Assembly (NCBI RefSeq): GCF_000340215.1 | Contig: NW_006921536.1 | Coordinates: 5,044,874-5,108,873, forward strand | Direction: 5' to 3' | Length of the DNA stretch: 64,000 bases | DNA from: Pseudocercospora fijiensis CIRAD86 | Taxonomy: Eukaryota; Ascomycota; Dothideomycetes; Mycosphaerellales; Mycosphaerellaceae | Shown here: piece after piece, positions 42,468 through 55,800 of the stretch | Layout of the letters: every line of letters starts with the position of its first letter | Numbering within the stretch: position 1 is the first letter of the stretch | Notes under the pieces: generated by a model | Told to the model about the DNA's origin: nothing | The model's database searches: none | What the model saw: the letters and a program-made list of their open reading frames with translations, nothing else | Position numbers and translations under genes: made by a program

Positions 42468-45152
42468 TCATCGAGCGAAGACTTTGACGACGCCGTCGCC
42501 ACCAGCGGAAACGACGAGTCGACCATCCTGGCTCCAGCAAACGTCGCAGACGCCTTCGCCGCGCATGGCTCGGTGGGAGACGATGTCTTGCGTACAGATG
42601 CGCTTTTCCAAGCTCCAGAATCGTATGCTTGCATCGTGGCCAGCAGAGACAGCTTCGCGGCCGTCTTTGGATAAGGATAATGCAGAGATAGCGGAAGGGT
42701 GGGCGAGCATGCCGTAAGTGCATTGGCCTGTGAGCACGTCAGTGTCATACTCGCAATTATGGTCTGGTCAACTTTGCTTACCGCTATTGGCATCGAAGAA
42801 CCGAACAAAACGGTCTTCGTGCCCTGTGATGACTACGCCTTCGACGCCTTCTCTGCCGCCAGTTGCGCCTCCACCGACATCGTCTGGATCATGGCCTCGC
42901 GCTGAGTCGCCTGGGCTGGCGCCTTCTAAGCCGGAGCTCGTGGCGACGACAGTGTTGATACTCGTGTTCATCGTGCCGTCGTATGTCTCGTTGCTCGCCA
43001 TGCCGATGATCTCCTCGCCTGTTCTGGTGTCGAAGACGAGCACTGAAGAATCGGTGTAGCTGACCACGAAAGTCTCTCCCGACGGTGAAAGCGGACATAT
43101 ACTCGTCGGGCTCACCTTCTGGTCTCCAGGCCTCTCGATCGAGTGGACCAAGGTGTAGTTGAAAGGCGTGTTGCTGGCAACGCTGGGTTGCGGGCTGGTA
43201 GGGTAGTTGCTTCCGCTCGTGACGCTGTGTCGTCGCGTTCCACCAACTCCTCTCCGGCTCCCTGTGGACGGCGATGACGATTGTGGTGGTGCGCTGACAG
43301 CCCAGACCTTCACAGTGCCATCTGCCGAGCCCGAGACCAACAATAGCCGATCAGGTCCACCAAAGTTGCTGCTTTGAGGTCCAAAGACCACACCAACAGA
43401 TGCCGGGAGCACACAGACCGCCCATACAGCATCGGTATGACCTTCCAGTGTTGCTTTTGGATCCACGCGTCCTCGCTCCCAACAGCGGATTGTAGTGTCT
43501 TGGCCACCGGAGAAGATCCAGCCGTCTCCTGAAGCTTGGCCGCCAGTGCTGAAACCTGTGCTGGCCGGTGGTGCTGTCAATGAAGTGACAATGCCTTCGT
43601 GTCCTCTATGTGTGAATCTTGCTGTGATGTCCAAATCAGGTTGATTGTTCCCGGGGTTGTAATTCTGATATGTTGCCGGAATGATCCAGCGCTTGATTGT
43701 GCCATCATCGCCAGCTGTGCAAACTTCGGGCTCGCTTGGGCTACCACCGCCGCTGAAGATGACAGTACGAACGACGTCGAGATGGCCTCGCAATGCGAAG
43801 CGGACTTTGAATTGAGAAGGATCTTGGTTTGATAGTGCTTCGGCACCTTCATGGGTATCATTCTTGCCTTGAGAGCTTCGCCGTCTCGACATGTTCTGTG
43901 AGCCAGAGCTTTTCCGTCTGCTGTGTGGTCCCAATCTGGGTGGCGATTTCGCAGGTAGCGATGCAGGATTGGCAGCGCTCGGAAATAGATCGGTATCAGG
44001 TCTTCGAGGAGGGTCGGTAGGCTGAAGATCAGGGTTCAAGGGAGTTTCTTCATCAAAAGTCCATCCATCTGCTTCAGCCTGCTCCTTCATGCCTTTCGAG
44101 AGTAGTTGCAGGTTCTCCGATTGGTGTATCTGCTGCTGTGCCGGTGGGTCCTGTACGGGTCGCCCCTTGTTGTCATAAGTATGCGTTACGCTTTCAACCT
44201 GCTCCTCATATGCTGGCTGCTGTGTTTGCTGCACGAAGTCTGAAGGTTGTTGTCCTTGGTGGTTGTAATCGACATAGTTCACGCCCTGGTTTTGCTGGCC
44301 GTATTGAGATTGCGTCTGTGGCACTGGCGGAGGTTGGTGATTTGGAGGGAGCGGTTGCTGGGGCAAGACCTGACGAGCCTGGTTCCTTTGATTTCCTCTA
44401 GAATGTTGCTGGGCGTACATGTCTTCCATGGAGAGCGGAGGCTCTGGTAATCCCGTGATATGGCCATTTGGAAGCATCTGCGGCGGAGGAGGGTGTTGCG
44501 GAGGTGTCAGCAAGTACTGAATCTCCTTCATGCAGTTCTTAAGGTACTTGGAGGTATTGTCCAAATACTGCTCGCGCTCCTTTTCGCTCGCCTCCTCGAT
44601 CTCAAGGAATGAATTGTGAGGCGCGTAAGTTGCTAGGTGCGCTGTCAGTCCGCTATCCCATGCCGAATCATCATGCTCACCCGAATACGCACGCTTGCCG
44701 CCCTTGTCTCCAGTCTTGGCATCTTCTGTCTTGATCTGTATGCCTGTTTCTGCCTCACCAGCCTCATTCGTGGCCGCAGTCCCGTTGACGCCCTTTTTCT
44801 TGCGCTCATTCTTAAGAGCGTTCTCCAGCATTCGCACCTGCCGCTCCAGCTGTTCGTTTATGCGCTTGGCCTGTCTCACCTCGCCCTCCTGCTTCGCGAT
44901 CTTGGCTCGCATCTCTGCTCGTTCTATGTCCCAGGCATTGCGCGCTCGCTCGTGGTTATGCCATTCGATCTGCAGGAAGCGCATGACACCTGGCAGCATT
45001 GTTAGCATGGCTGACCGCACCGCGCTGGCTCCTTTCTATGCCCCGAGCGCAGGGCATGGGCGACTCCAGCTCCCGTATCACTCACCCTGAAGGGTATATT
45101 CTGTGCCATGGTGCTCCAGTGCTGGCCCTCCATTGCCCAGGCCGGCCTGCAT
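42468..45152 (-). CDS. pro11: Striatin homologue (STRIPAK scaffold, PRO11/StrA-like)
   Basis: Scaffold of the STRIPAK complex that governs hyphal fusion and sexual development in filamentous fungi. Three exons fit: 45152-45086, 44989-42782 and 42727-42468, giving 844 aa. Exon 1 encodes [20 protein letters not shown] and joins, across a 97-bp intron, to [20 protein letters not shown], the conserved striatin N-terminus that includes the caveolin-binding-like segment. A coiled coil follows ([20 protein letters not shown] and onward). The middle is Gln/Pro-rich, with [20 protein letters not shown]. The C-terminal half is a WD40 propeller: [49 protein letters not shown] and, in the last exon, [14 protein letters not shown] and [13 protein letters not shown]. 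The last splice (GTAAGC donor, CTCACAG acceptor) keeps WD repeats in frame. Strong call. Confidence 0.93.
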
Positions 45153-45514
45153 GATCACGGTGATGCTCGCAAGATGTTTCCTGAGGCCTGCATTGAGACA
45201 AGCCGCGGCCGGCGGTGATGGTCGTGTATGCGGAAGACGGCGGCCGCGAAGAGCGCAAGGTGGAAGGGGAAGGGGCTTGGCGATGCTTGACGGCTTGTAT
45301 GCTGCAGTATGAATGTGTGGTCTCTGTCGCGTGTGGCGTGCTCTCTCCACGACTCCGACTCGGGACCTGAGCTCTTTCCTGATTCGACAGCTGAGCTCAG
45401 GATGTGACCCGAGCTTTCCTACAGCCGCGCCGCGCTCGAAACATGTTTCCTACTTTCTTCTCATCATCAACAATACAATAACAGCCTCGACATCAGCGGA
45501 GACAAGAAGTTGAG
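45153..45514. other. striatin 5' flank
   Basis: Promoter and leader side of the striatin gene. The reading frame is open upstream of the chosen ATG but Arg/Pro-rich and not conserved-looking. No motif recognised. Confidence 0.4.
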
Positions 45515-45889
45515 ATGAGTCCAGAAAAAAAATACTTGTGTCCTTCCACAGACGGGACGACTCCCATCTCAGCCGTGGCTATTTCACGAAAAACGATGAT
45601 CGGACCTGGCCCCGTTACGGAGTGCGCCAAGAACGATCCTTTCAATCACGTGTGCTCTTACGTGTGCAAGGAGGATGTCGTGTTTCCAGCCTTTCTTGCG
45701 TTCGTCAAGGAAAACGGAAAATTGTACTCGCCGAGAGCTGGAACTACCAAGAAGCAAGAATCACGAAATCCTCCTTGCATCCATCAATGGTATAATCACA
45801 GACCGGCCAAGTTGTCCCCAATGCTGCACGACATGCACGAACAAATCCCACCATGCATACTATACGATGATATCTGGATTGACGACTGA
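45515..45889 (+). CDS. possible small ORF, unrecognised
   Basis: A 124-codon open frame starting MSPEKKYLCPSTDGTTP, divergent from striatin and about 360 bp from its start. It has seven cysteines, no signal peptide and no recognised domain. A second frame is also open over much of the same stretch, so the coding status is weak. Listed because it is the only candidate gene in the 3.8 kb between striatin and the transposons. Confidence 0.22.
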   Translation: MSPEKKYLCPSTDGTTPISAVAISRKTMIGPGPVTECAKNDPFNHVCSYVCKEDVVFPAFLAFVKENGKLYSPRAGTTKKQESRNPPCIHQWYNHRPAKLSPMLHDMHEQIPPCILYDDIWIDD

Positions 45890-48800
45890 TCCTCTTGGGG
45901 ACCTAGTAACCTCTATCTCAGCGAACACCTGGTATACAGATCCTTCCCTCATCTTTACCATCTTCCAACATCGACAAATTCGTCTCTCATCTTCAATACC
46001 ACATCTGTACCTACATGTAAATCACCACTCCCACGTCCCTCGATATATACCTAACTGAAACCTCTCCCACAAAATCCAACGGCTCTCCCAAAGTCCACCT
46101 CCATTCTTCCCCGTCAAGCTTCCAGCCTTTCCAACCATTCCATTCATCACCAAAACTCCTTCACATCCAAAGACAAGACTTATACCCTCTCTTACGCCCC
46201 CTCTTACTATTAATATCTCTCGTCTAAGCCCAAACATCCTATAAACGCAACCGTATACACACTACTCGACCGTCTACCTACCTCCTTCCCTCCTCCTTTA
46301 AAAAATCCTCTATATAATAATAGAAAAAAAATTCGAAAAAGCTACCTAGCGAAGATAATCGAGTTCGTTCACTAATATATATAATAGGAAGACGAAAAAA
46401 ACAAACAAAAAAAGTTCTAAAATTTTTCATTTAAATCCTCGAGCTTGCCGAGCACTGTCTTTAATTCCTCTTTTTTTTCCTTCTCAACTTTTTGTAGGAG
46501 GACTGGTTAGTGAGATGCGCGAGGTGAAGACTACTAGAACACAGTTTCTTTTTTTTTCTTAGGGAGTTGGTTCTACCTTACGATAATGCCAGACGGGATC
46601 AGTTCCAAGCCCCCCCAACTGCTATCCCAACAAGCCTCATCAGTGATCCAATGTTTCCTAGCACACCTTCCTCAGAAACAGTGACCGTGACGAACGACAT
46701 CAGGGCTTGAATTTTGTTCCTGCCATGCCATGCCATGCCAAGACTAGGAACAGGAACAGGAACAAATGTTTCGGAATGTTAGTAGTCATGAAACGGTGCC
46801 TGGTGGACGATCACGTTCCTTCCTGCACTTTCGGGAGACTACTGGAGGCATGAGTCGGAGAATGCTAGACACGGTAGGCTAGGTTAGGGTCAGGTGAATC
46901 GAGGCTGGGGCGCCAATTAAGACCTTTGAATTGTCGAAAAAGAAAAAGAAATTCGGCGTGCTAGATCGATCGATCAGGCCTGACGGGACCAACTATAGAG
47001 AGAGAGGTTGGGAGAATCCTCGAGTGAGTGCGCGCTGATTCAGCTTCAGCGTTTCAGAGGCGAGGGCGCGCGCTCGGGCTTCCATATATCACGATGTGAG
47101 GGCTTGGGGAGATTGGGTTTATCAGCGTCACTGTGATTGTTGGGCGACGCAGTACAGGATTATTAAGATGTTCGGGGAGTCCGACGACAGATGATAAGGA
47201 ATTGCGAGAGGCGTCGGAGTGAGTGTTCAGGGGCAGAATGAATGACTGCGTGAAATGCTTTTGCAGCTCATCATCAGAAGCGATTGGCATTCGAGGGCAA
47301 ATTGCTCTTCTCCGACCTCCCATCGAGCGGCAAATATAATGTCCTTTCACAGATGCGTCGCCGTACAGTAGGTGCATGCTGTCGGCGTTCATTCATGTCA
47401 AATGCAACACCACAATCTCCGACAGTCCATTTATGCAGACGCAGCTTCGCAACGTGGGCATGCTGGGACAACATATTCCCATGAAAAGCAATGCTCGCTC
47501 CAATCCAGCACAGCGGTATCCAGTGAAGAGGCAGCGGTGTAGGTTGTACAACCTTCTTGCGGATTGAATGGACACCGCTCTCGACCAATCAATGCGGTGG
47601 CGGTCATCGTTCAGCTACTCTTTGGGAGTGTTGCCATGTCGAGGAGAAGCTCGGGAGCAGCCAGCTCTGCGAGTCTTATTTTGAAACTGCGATACCCCGG
47701 CTTGACATTCAAATGTGAGGTCAGGTGTCTAGGATCAAGCAGATTCATTTTGGGCGAACGTTGCGATGAATCGTGGTGGCATATGGAAGCAGGAAATGGC
47801 GCAATGGTGTTAAAAGCGCACGCGGCCACTGATGAAAGTGGTCTCGCCCTTTCCGTCGTCTTGATATCAGGTCTCGAATCGTGGACCAGTAATATCCCTG
47901 GACAAGGATCGGTGATGCCCTGATCTTGTTTATGTACTGGGTATCACAAGCAATGTTGGAGTTTTGTCGGTAGAAGTGGGCGCCGTCAAGACGCATCTCA
48001 GATGAAGTCCGCATTGAGTTCTGATGACCGAACTGGTGCCAGCCATCTTCTGTGCTTCTCAGTCGAGCAAGCGTGTTTCCAGGCTTTCAGGTAATAATGG
48101 CCACATCATGTCTGGGATGACAGTGGTGTGCCATTTGGAAGAAAAGCTGCATGGGCCAACTTTTCGAGTTGGAAGAATTACAGGCCTAGCAAGCCATGCT
48201 GAACGCTAACTGGGCTCATGCGAGTGTTGAGAGTGGATCCGAGTCGTGGTAGCGTGGACAGGATGTGCTGTCGCCAAGGTTGCGTGAGGATGGGCAATGG
48301 CAATATACTTTCATCAATGTGAGACGAAGCGCTTGGAGAAGCTTGCGCGTGGTGTTCCCGCTGGAACGGGTTGCCTCTTCCCAGCCGGTGATTCTGTGGG
48401 CCATATCTTTGATTGCATTGTGGTGGGTGTTCTGGAAGGCAGGCATGCAAGTGGAGTGCATGTCTTTGCGGCGTTTGCGCTGACTGCACGATTCGTTGCC
48501 ACGCTTGCTCGTGATTCAGTTGTCGGAGAGAGTCGGAGTCTGCCTTGGGATGAACGCCATAGCAACAGAGTCACGCGCCGCTATCCTTCGACCAGAGGAA
48601 GGTGGTCGGCGTGCTGTGGTGTTGAAAGCAAGCTCACAGAGAGCTGCTCAGCGAGGCGCAGCAGTAGTGAGGTGTGCAGAGTGCAGTGCCAGTTTCAGGT
48701 ATTCTCCGAAAGTCACTTGATCAAACAGGTGCCGCAGCTGTTTCACGGTAGCACAGACATCGAAGTGGAAAGAACATCTACTGGATTGGGACAAAGCTGC

Positions 48801-48945
48801 GTTGATCGGGTAGCGGCGCGCAGGGCAGTCCATCAATTGCGGAAAGTGTTATGAGTAGCGGTCATAGTGAATAGCCGATTCGATTTTCCACGCGCCTGAC
48901 TCGCATTCTCCCCGGCTGTAGCAGTGAATGTCAGTGGAACTGGTA
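45890..48945. other. 3-kb gene-poor region before the transposons
   Basis: No supportable gene. It includes an A/T-rich patch at about 46290-46460, a short run of TGCCA pentamers at about 46721-46740 beside GGAACA hexamers near 46747-46764, and otherwise normal-composition sequence. An open frame at 48297-48854 (+) overlaps equally open frames on the other strand and shows no domain. Confidence 0.45.
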
Positions 48946-48953
48946 GGCAGGCG
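48946..48953. repeat. 8-bp target-site duplication, left copy (hAT copy 1)
   Basis: GGCAGGCG, identical to the 8 bp at 52025-52032 directly after the element. Eight bases is the hallmark duplication length of hAT transposons. Confidence 0.9.
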
Positions 48954-51900
48954 TAGAGATGTAGAATCACGGTGCGTTTAATTTCCGGGCTTATGAACAC
49001 CGTGTACACCTTATGAACATACACGAGATACAGATTAATTAGCAGGTAGATCCGGTTATTATAGCGTATCCTATATAAAATAAAACAATAAAGGAAATAA
49101 GAATATAGAGCGTAAATAGTGACAATCTTAGTATACAAACAGCCCTGCTAGCTACTAGTTGTTCTACTAGCTGTTCTACTAACTATTGCTATCGGTAGTA
49201 AGGTCGATAACGTTGCTATCGTCGTCTATATTGTCTATATTGCCGCCGCTATTACGAGTGTATTCGAAGTCGCCTTATAGCTTAAATACTTCCTTTAGAA
49301 TATCCTATAGATCTACGTAACTATCGTCTATAAGCTTACTATCGTCTAGGTTATACTTAATGCGTAGATTCTAGTAGATAAAGACTAACTTCTCGAGCAC
49401 TTCGTAGCTTAATCTATTACGCTTAAGGCTTTAAATAAAGCTAAAGGCAGACTAGTTGCGCTTAGTAGTACCGGTTATTAGACAAAGAGACAAGGCTAGT
49501 ATATAGAGGTTAGTAAGCTTAGGGTACGAGTCTCGGAAGTTATTAGCCTACTATAGCAACGGTGTCCGGCTCTTTCTAGCTGCCTATACAACGGGGTTAC
49601 TAAATAGACCTTGTCGGCTTCTAAGTATAAAGATATCGTTTAGAAGTTGTCTAGCGCGTATATTAATCTCATCTCTTAACTCGTTATAGTCTAGATAGGT
49701 AGCGGATATACGTTGCTACTTAGTATAGTACTCGATAAGGAAGGGGGTAAGGGATTTAACTTCGTCGTTATTAATTAGTATAAACTGCTTCTCGGGGTCG
49801 GAGCGCTCGGAAACATTAGCTAGATAGGCAATTAGCATAATAGGCTAATAACTAATAGCGTTGTCAGTCCGCTAGAGGGTTCTATAGTTGAAGAACTTAT
49901 AGTGCCTCCTACCGCCTTTCTATATATATCTCTATCTCCTTGTTTAAGACGAGATTTAGAGCCTTGTCGATTATAGCATTTATAAGCTAGCGCTAGTTGC
50001 TATATACGTATAATAGCTTTGGTCTATCTAACTCTAAGGCAATAGTAACCTTTAGGAATAGCTCTATTAAGTCGCAATAGCTAAGGGAAGTTAGTTAGTA
50101 CGCAAAACTCGGCTTTAGCACTTACCCTCGTAGATTACGCTAGAACGAGCCTTCTTCGAAGATATTATATATCTCTAGCTAACTCTGCCGCTACGCATTA
50201 GTCGATCTATAGAAGAGGCGTTGTTTATAGTTAGCTCGGAGGTCTTCAATCTAGTATTTATTAATAAGCACGCTTCGAGCGTAGTATAGGTCGGCTTGCT
50301 AGCGGACACCTCTAGGGACCTAGAAATGCCGTACTTTGCCTTTTAATATGTCTAGCAGTATCTTAAAAGGCAGCTGTATATACTTGAAGTATTCTACGAT
50401 AGATTTAGCGTCGTTAGTAATCGTTCTAAGCCTTGTAATGCTAGTTGTTACTAAATAAAGGTCCCTAACTAGAAGCTAAGTAAAATAGGAGGCATATCCT
50501 AATCGGATTAGCGTCGGATACTACCGTACGCACTAAGTCTTATTAGCGCTTATCTATTAGTTAGTCGGGGCTTGCCGGAGGGACTATTTCTAACCTCCAA
50601 TCTTTGAAACATACCTCTTCCGTAGCCGCCTTTATTACTAATATATTATTAGCAACTATACCGACTACCTTGCCTACCGGAAACTAGTCGATAATCTCGA
50701 GAAGGCCTTTAGTATAATAAGAGGTATTACTCCTTGTCGCGCTAGTAAGCTCGGACTTTATAAACTACGCCGCTCGAGGCGTAACTACGAGATAATTAAC
50801 GACTAAACGATGCGCTCGATCCGACTACCTATCCGATACGATATAGAGCCGCGCACTTCTATTAACCTCTACTATTATCTCGCGATGTAGCCGCGTATAG
50901 AGGCGAGGCAGGTACACGTATCTAAGCTAATAGCGAGTTAGTAGTTTAAAGGCCGGTCTTATCCTCTTTATCTATCTTATAAAGGCTAGATGCTCTATCG
51001 TACTTAATAGACTACTAGAGGCAAACACCTACTTAGTAACTAACTCGTAGAGGGTATCGTACTCGTTAGGAGTTATCTCGTCGACAAAGCCTAACCTTAG
51101 TAGTAGCACCTCCTTGCGGGTAGGACGAGGGATTTCCTTAACATTATTATTACCTATAAGCGCTAGAATAGGTTCTAGCGCCTCGGTTTCTACTACTTCT
51201 AGTAATAGATAAGGTTGATAAGTCTTCTATAGCGACTCTAGTAAGAACTAATACTTTAATAGGTGTTTAATAACTCTCGAGCGCTTATTCGACGTCTAAG
51301 ACTTACTACAATAGTTATACTTAGCAATAGTATAGAATTTGCTATTCGAGCGGTCTCTTATTACCTTACGCTAGCAAGGGTCTTCTATACGCTTCCGCTT
51401 ACTAAATATATAACGAGTTAGAGTAGTTGTTAGTAGACTACTAAGGGCAGTAAGCAGCGATTGCTAGCTCGAGGCGTTATCGGATATAGTAAAAACGATA
51501 GAGTATTTAGTAGTAGATTAAAGCTAAAGGGATTAATAAAAGAGGAGGAAACTAATAGTCTATCTATACGTATTCTACTACAAAATTGCCTATATTATAT
51601 GCCTTCTAGTACGGTCTTATTTGTCCGCAATCGCTATAGTCTTACCGCCGAGTTCTCGTCGGTATTCGTAATTTCCCTATAGTAGATTAGGTCTATATCT
51701 AATAGGCTCTATTGCCTTTCTATAACTATTACTTTTATATATAGTATTGCTTACAAACGCTATTATAATACGAAAAGTCGCGAGCAGGCGCGTTAGCAAT
51801 ATAGTATAGATAAGGGTATAAAGAAATCTCTATAGCGCTAGTGTATCGACTAAGGGTACTAGCTAGCTACTAAGCACTAAAGCGACCAAACTAGCTATTC

Positions 51901-52024
51901 TAAGCTATTATAACTACATTCGGTTATTCACATTTATGTTTATAAGACCGGCGCTAATATAGGTCGTATACACCGTAATATCACCGTGTACACGAACCTT
52001 GTGATGTTGTGTCTAACATCGCTA
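48954..52024 (-). mobile_element. hAT DNA transposon, copy 1, RIP-mutated
   Basis: A complete 3,071-bp element. The ends are TAGAGATGTAGA and, inverted, TAGCGATGTTAGA, so the imperfect terminal inverted repeats share TAG-GATGT. Perfect 8-bp target-site duplications (GGCAGGCG) flank it. The body is rich in TA and poor in CA/TG, and the change of composition falls exactly at the ends. The transposase lies on the minus strand and is broken by stops. Subterminal CACCGTGTACAC motifs occur near both ends (about 49003 and 51983) and may be transposase-binding sites. Confidence 0.93.
49179..51480 (-). pseudogene. hAT transposase remnant, copy 1
   Basis: On the minus strand, fragments of one transposase can be followed with many TAG stops where Trp or Gln codons would be expected (TGG or CAG to TAG). 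The N-terminal part has a BED-type finger trace (YNYCSKS then RVIKHLLK, near 51240-51330). The middle has YELVTK and ASSSLLSTIEH. The C-terminal hAT dimerisation block near 49370-49470 reads GTAKRN, stop, SAFSFI, stop, SLKRNRLSYEVLEKLVFIY. The frame ends at 49179 after an acidic tail. No active protein can be made. The 5' limit is approximate. Confidence 0.85.
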
Positions 52025-52032
52025 GGCAGGCG
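52025..52032. repeat. 8-bp target-site duplication, right copy (hAT copy 1)
   Basis: GGCAGGCG, matching 48946-48953. Confidence 0.9.
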
Positions 52033-52798
52033 GCTTTGGGAGTGGCAAAGCATTGCTGGTTGGCGGAGCGAAAGCCGATGGCGCTCGATCGTGTTCAGCA
52101 TCGCATGCAGGAAGTCGCAACAGGAACAAATTTATCAGTGCCTGACTAGCTAGATTCTGGCAAGACGTCACCTGGCAGCAGGCATGGGGAGGCGACGGCT
52201 TCCAGCACCCGTGATGAACACTGGCGCTGCCGGGAGGCTGAGGTGAGATGTGATTTCATGCGTGTCGACCAGATCGACACTGAAGATTGCTGTTGCGTGC
52301 GGACAGCCGTTACGTTGGCTTAGGATGTCGCTGCCGCGTGGAGTGAGTAGTAGACGGCTTCTTCGCTGCGTCTAGACGGCAAAGGTGAAACGTTCGCCTA
52401 GCGGTACCTTACATGTGCCTCAGGCCTACGGTAGGATCGACGCTCCTGCAAGCAGAGAGACCTGTCACCGTCACCGTCACCCACGAGCGCCGTGGCCGTG
52501 TTGCTTCTCGGCGTCGGCTGCGCTGCGCTGCGCTGCGCTGCGTCGACTCGCAGGCGCAGCAACACAGAGCCTAGAGGATCGACGTGCAGAGCGACGATAT
52601 CAGGACGAAGCTTGTACTGTATTCTACAGGCATCCCTTGCCGCGGCACTCTTCCGGATCCGCGCACCCGGCCTGCCTCACAAAATTATCGGCCTGGCCTA
52701 ACGACTCTCGGACTCTGAGATGAGGTGCTTGCATGCATGCGAGTTGATACGGAACAGCACTTCACAGCACGGCACAGCACGGCACAGCACGGCACAGC
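52033..52798. other. 766-bp non-RIP spacer between the two hAT copies
   Basis: Ordinary-composition sequence without a convincing gene. It carries a GCGCT pentamer run near 52516-52542, and at its right end the 10-bp tandem repeat listed separately. Confidence 0.5.
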
Positions 52799-52803
52799 AC
52801 GGC
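52755..52803 (+). repeat. 10-bp tandem repeat (CAGCACGGCA) beside hAT copy 2
   Basis: About four to five units of a CAGCACGGCA decamer end within the left target-site duplication of hAT copy 2, so the transposon inserted at the edge of this microsatellite. Confidence 0.85.
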
Positions 52804-52806
52804 TCT
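52799..52806. repeat. 8-bp target-site duplication, left copy (hAT copy 2)
   Basis: ACGGCTCT, identical to 55878-55885. Confidence 0.9.
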
Positions 52807-55800
52807 TAGAGATGTAGAATCACGGTGCGTTTAATTTCCGGGCTTATGAACACCGTATACACCTTATGAATATATACGAGACACAGATTAATTAGCAGGT
52901 GGATCCGGTTATTATAGCGTATCCTATATAAAATGAAACAATAAAGGAAATAAGAATATAGAGCGTAAATAGTAACAATCTTAGTATACAAACAGCCCTA
53001 CTAGCTACTAGTTGTTCTACTAGCTATTCTACTAACTATTACTGTCGGCAGTAAGGTCGACAACGTTGCTATCGTCGTCTATATTATCTATATTGCCGCC
53101 GCTATTACGAGTGTATTCGAAGTCGCCTTATAGCTTAAATACTTCCTTTAGAATGTCCTATAGATCTACGTAACTATCGTCTATAAGCTTGCTGTCGTCT
53201 AGGTTATACTTAATGCGTAGATTCTAGTAGATAAAGACTAACTTCTCGAGCACTTCGTAGCTTAATCTATTGCGCTTAAGGCTTTAAATAAAGCTAAAGG
53301 CAGACTAGTTGCGCTTAGCAGTACCGGTTGTTAGACAAAGAGACAAGGCTAGTATATAGAGGTTAGTAAGCTTAGGGTACGAGTCTCGGAAGTTATTAGC
53401 CTACTATAGTAACGGTATCCGGCTCTTTCTAGCTGCCTATATAACGGGGTTACTAAATAGACCTTGTCGGCTTCTAAGCATAAAGATATCGTTTAGAAGT
53501 TGTCTAGCGCGTATATTAATCTCATCTCTTAACTCGTTATAGTCTAGACAGGTAGCGGATATGCGTTGCTGCTTAGTATAGTACTCGATAAGGAAGGGGG
53601 TAAGGGATTTAACTTCGTCGTTATCAATTAGTATAAACTGCTTCTCGGGGTCGGAGCGCTCGGAAACATCAGCTAGATAGGCAATTAGCATAATAGGCTA
53701 ATAACTAATAGCGTTATTAGTCCGCTAGAGGGTTCTATAGTTAAAGAACTTATAGTGCCTCCTACCGCCTTTTTATATATATCTCTATCTCCTTGTTTAA
53801 GACGAGATTTAGAGCCTTATCGATTATAGTATTTATAAGCCAGCGCTAGTTGCTATATACGTGTAATAGCTTTAGTCTGTCTAACTCTAAGGCAATAGTG
53901 ACCTTTAGGAATAGCTCTATTAAGTCGCAATAGCTAAGGGAAGTTAGTTAGTACGTAAAACTCGGCTTTAGCACTTACCCTCGTAGATTACGCTAGAACG
54001 AGCCTTCTTCGAAGATATTATATATCTCTAGCTAACTCTGCCGCTACGCATTAGTCGATCTATAGAAGAGGCGTTATTTATAGTTAGCTCGGAGGTCTTC
54101 AATCTAGTATTTATTAATAAGCACGCTTCGAGCGTAGTATAGGTCGGCTTACTAGCGGACACCTCTAGGGACCTAGAAATGCCGTACTTTGCCTTTTAAT
54201 ATATCTAGCAGTATCTTAAAAGGCAGCTGTATATACTTGAAGTATTCTACGATAGATTTAGCGTCGTTAGTAATCGTTCTAAGCCTTATAATGCTAGTTG
54301 TTACTAAATGAAGGTCCCTAACTAGAAGCTAAGTAAAATAGGAGGCACATCCTAATCGGATTAGCGTCGGATGCTGCCGTACGCACTAAGTCTTATTAGC
54401 GCTTATCTATTGGTTAGTCGGGGCTTGCCGGAGGGACTATTTCTAACCTCTAATCTTCGAAACATACCTCTTCCGTAGCCGCCTTTATTACTAATACATT
54501 ATTAGTAACTATACCGACTACCTTGCCTACCGGAAACTGGTCGATAATCTCGAGAAGGCCTTTAGTATAATAAGAGGCATTACTCCTTGTCGCGCTAGTA
54601 AGCTCGGACTTTATAAACTACGCCGCTCGAGGCGTAACTACGAGATAATTAACGACTAAACGATACGCTCGATCCGACTACCTATCCGATACGATATAGA
54701 GCCGCGTACTTCTATTAACCTCTACTATTATCTCGCGATATAGCCGCGTATAGAGGCGAGGTAGGTATACGTATCTAAGCTAATAGCGAGTTAGTAGTTT
54801 AAAGGCCGGTCTTATCCTCTTTATCTATCTTATAAAGGCTAGATACTCTATCGTACTTAATAGACTGCTAGAGGCAAATACCTACTTAGTAACTAACTTG
54901 TAGAGGGCATCGTGCTCGTTAGGAGTTATCTCGTCGATAAAGCCTAACCTTAGTAGTAGCACCTCCTTATAGGTAGGACGAGGGATTTCCTCAATATTAT
55001 TATTACCTATAAGCGCTAGAACAGGTTCTAGCGCCTCGGTTTCTACTACTTCTAGCAATAGATAAGGTTAATAAGTCTTCTATAGCGACTCTAGCAAGAA
55101 CTAATACTTTAACAGGTGTTTAATAACTCTCGAGCGCTTATTCGACGTCTAAGACTTACTATAATAGTTACACTTAGTAATAGTATAGAATTTGCTATTC
55201 GAGCGGTCTCTTATTACCTTACGCTAGTAAGGGTCTTCTATACGCTTCCGCTTGCTAAATATATAACGAGTTAGAGTAGTTGTTAGTAGACTACTAAGGG
55301 TAGCAAGCAGCGATTGCTAGCTCGAGGCGTTATCGGATATAGTAAAAACGATAGAGTATTTAGTAGTAGATTAAAGCTAAAGGGATTAATAAAAGAGGAG
55401 GAAACTAATAGTCTATCTATACGTATTCTACTGCAAAATTGCCTATATTATATGCCTTCTAGTACGGTCTCATTTGTCCGCAATCGCTATAGTCTTACCG
55501 CCGAGTTCTCGTCGGTATTCGTAATTTCCCTATAGTAGATTAGGTCTATATCTAATAGGCTCTATTGCCTTTCTATAACTATTACTTTTATATATAGTAT
55601 TGCTTATAAACGCTATTATAATACGAAAAGTCGCGAGCAGGCGCGTTAGTAATATAGTATAGATAAGGGTATAAAGAAATCTCTGCAGCGCTAGTATATC
55701 GACTAAGGGCACTAGCTAGCTACTAAGCACTAAAGCGACTAAACTAGCTATTCTAAGCTATTATAACTACATTCGGTTATTTATATTTATGTTCATAAGA

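Noticed and set aside
48297..48854. 185-codon plus-strand ORF next to hAT copy 1
   Set aside because: No start context, no domain, and overlapping open frames on the minus strand.
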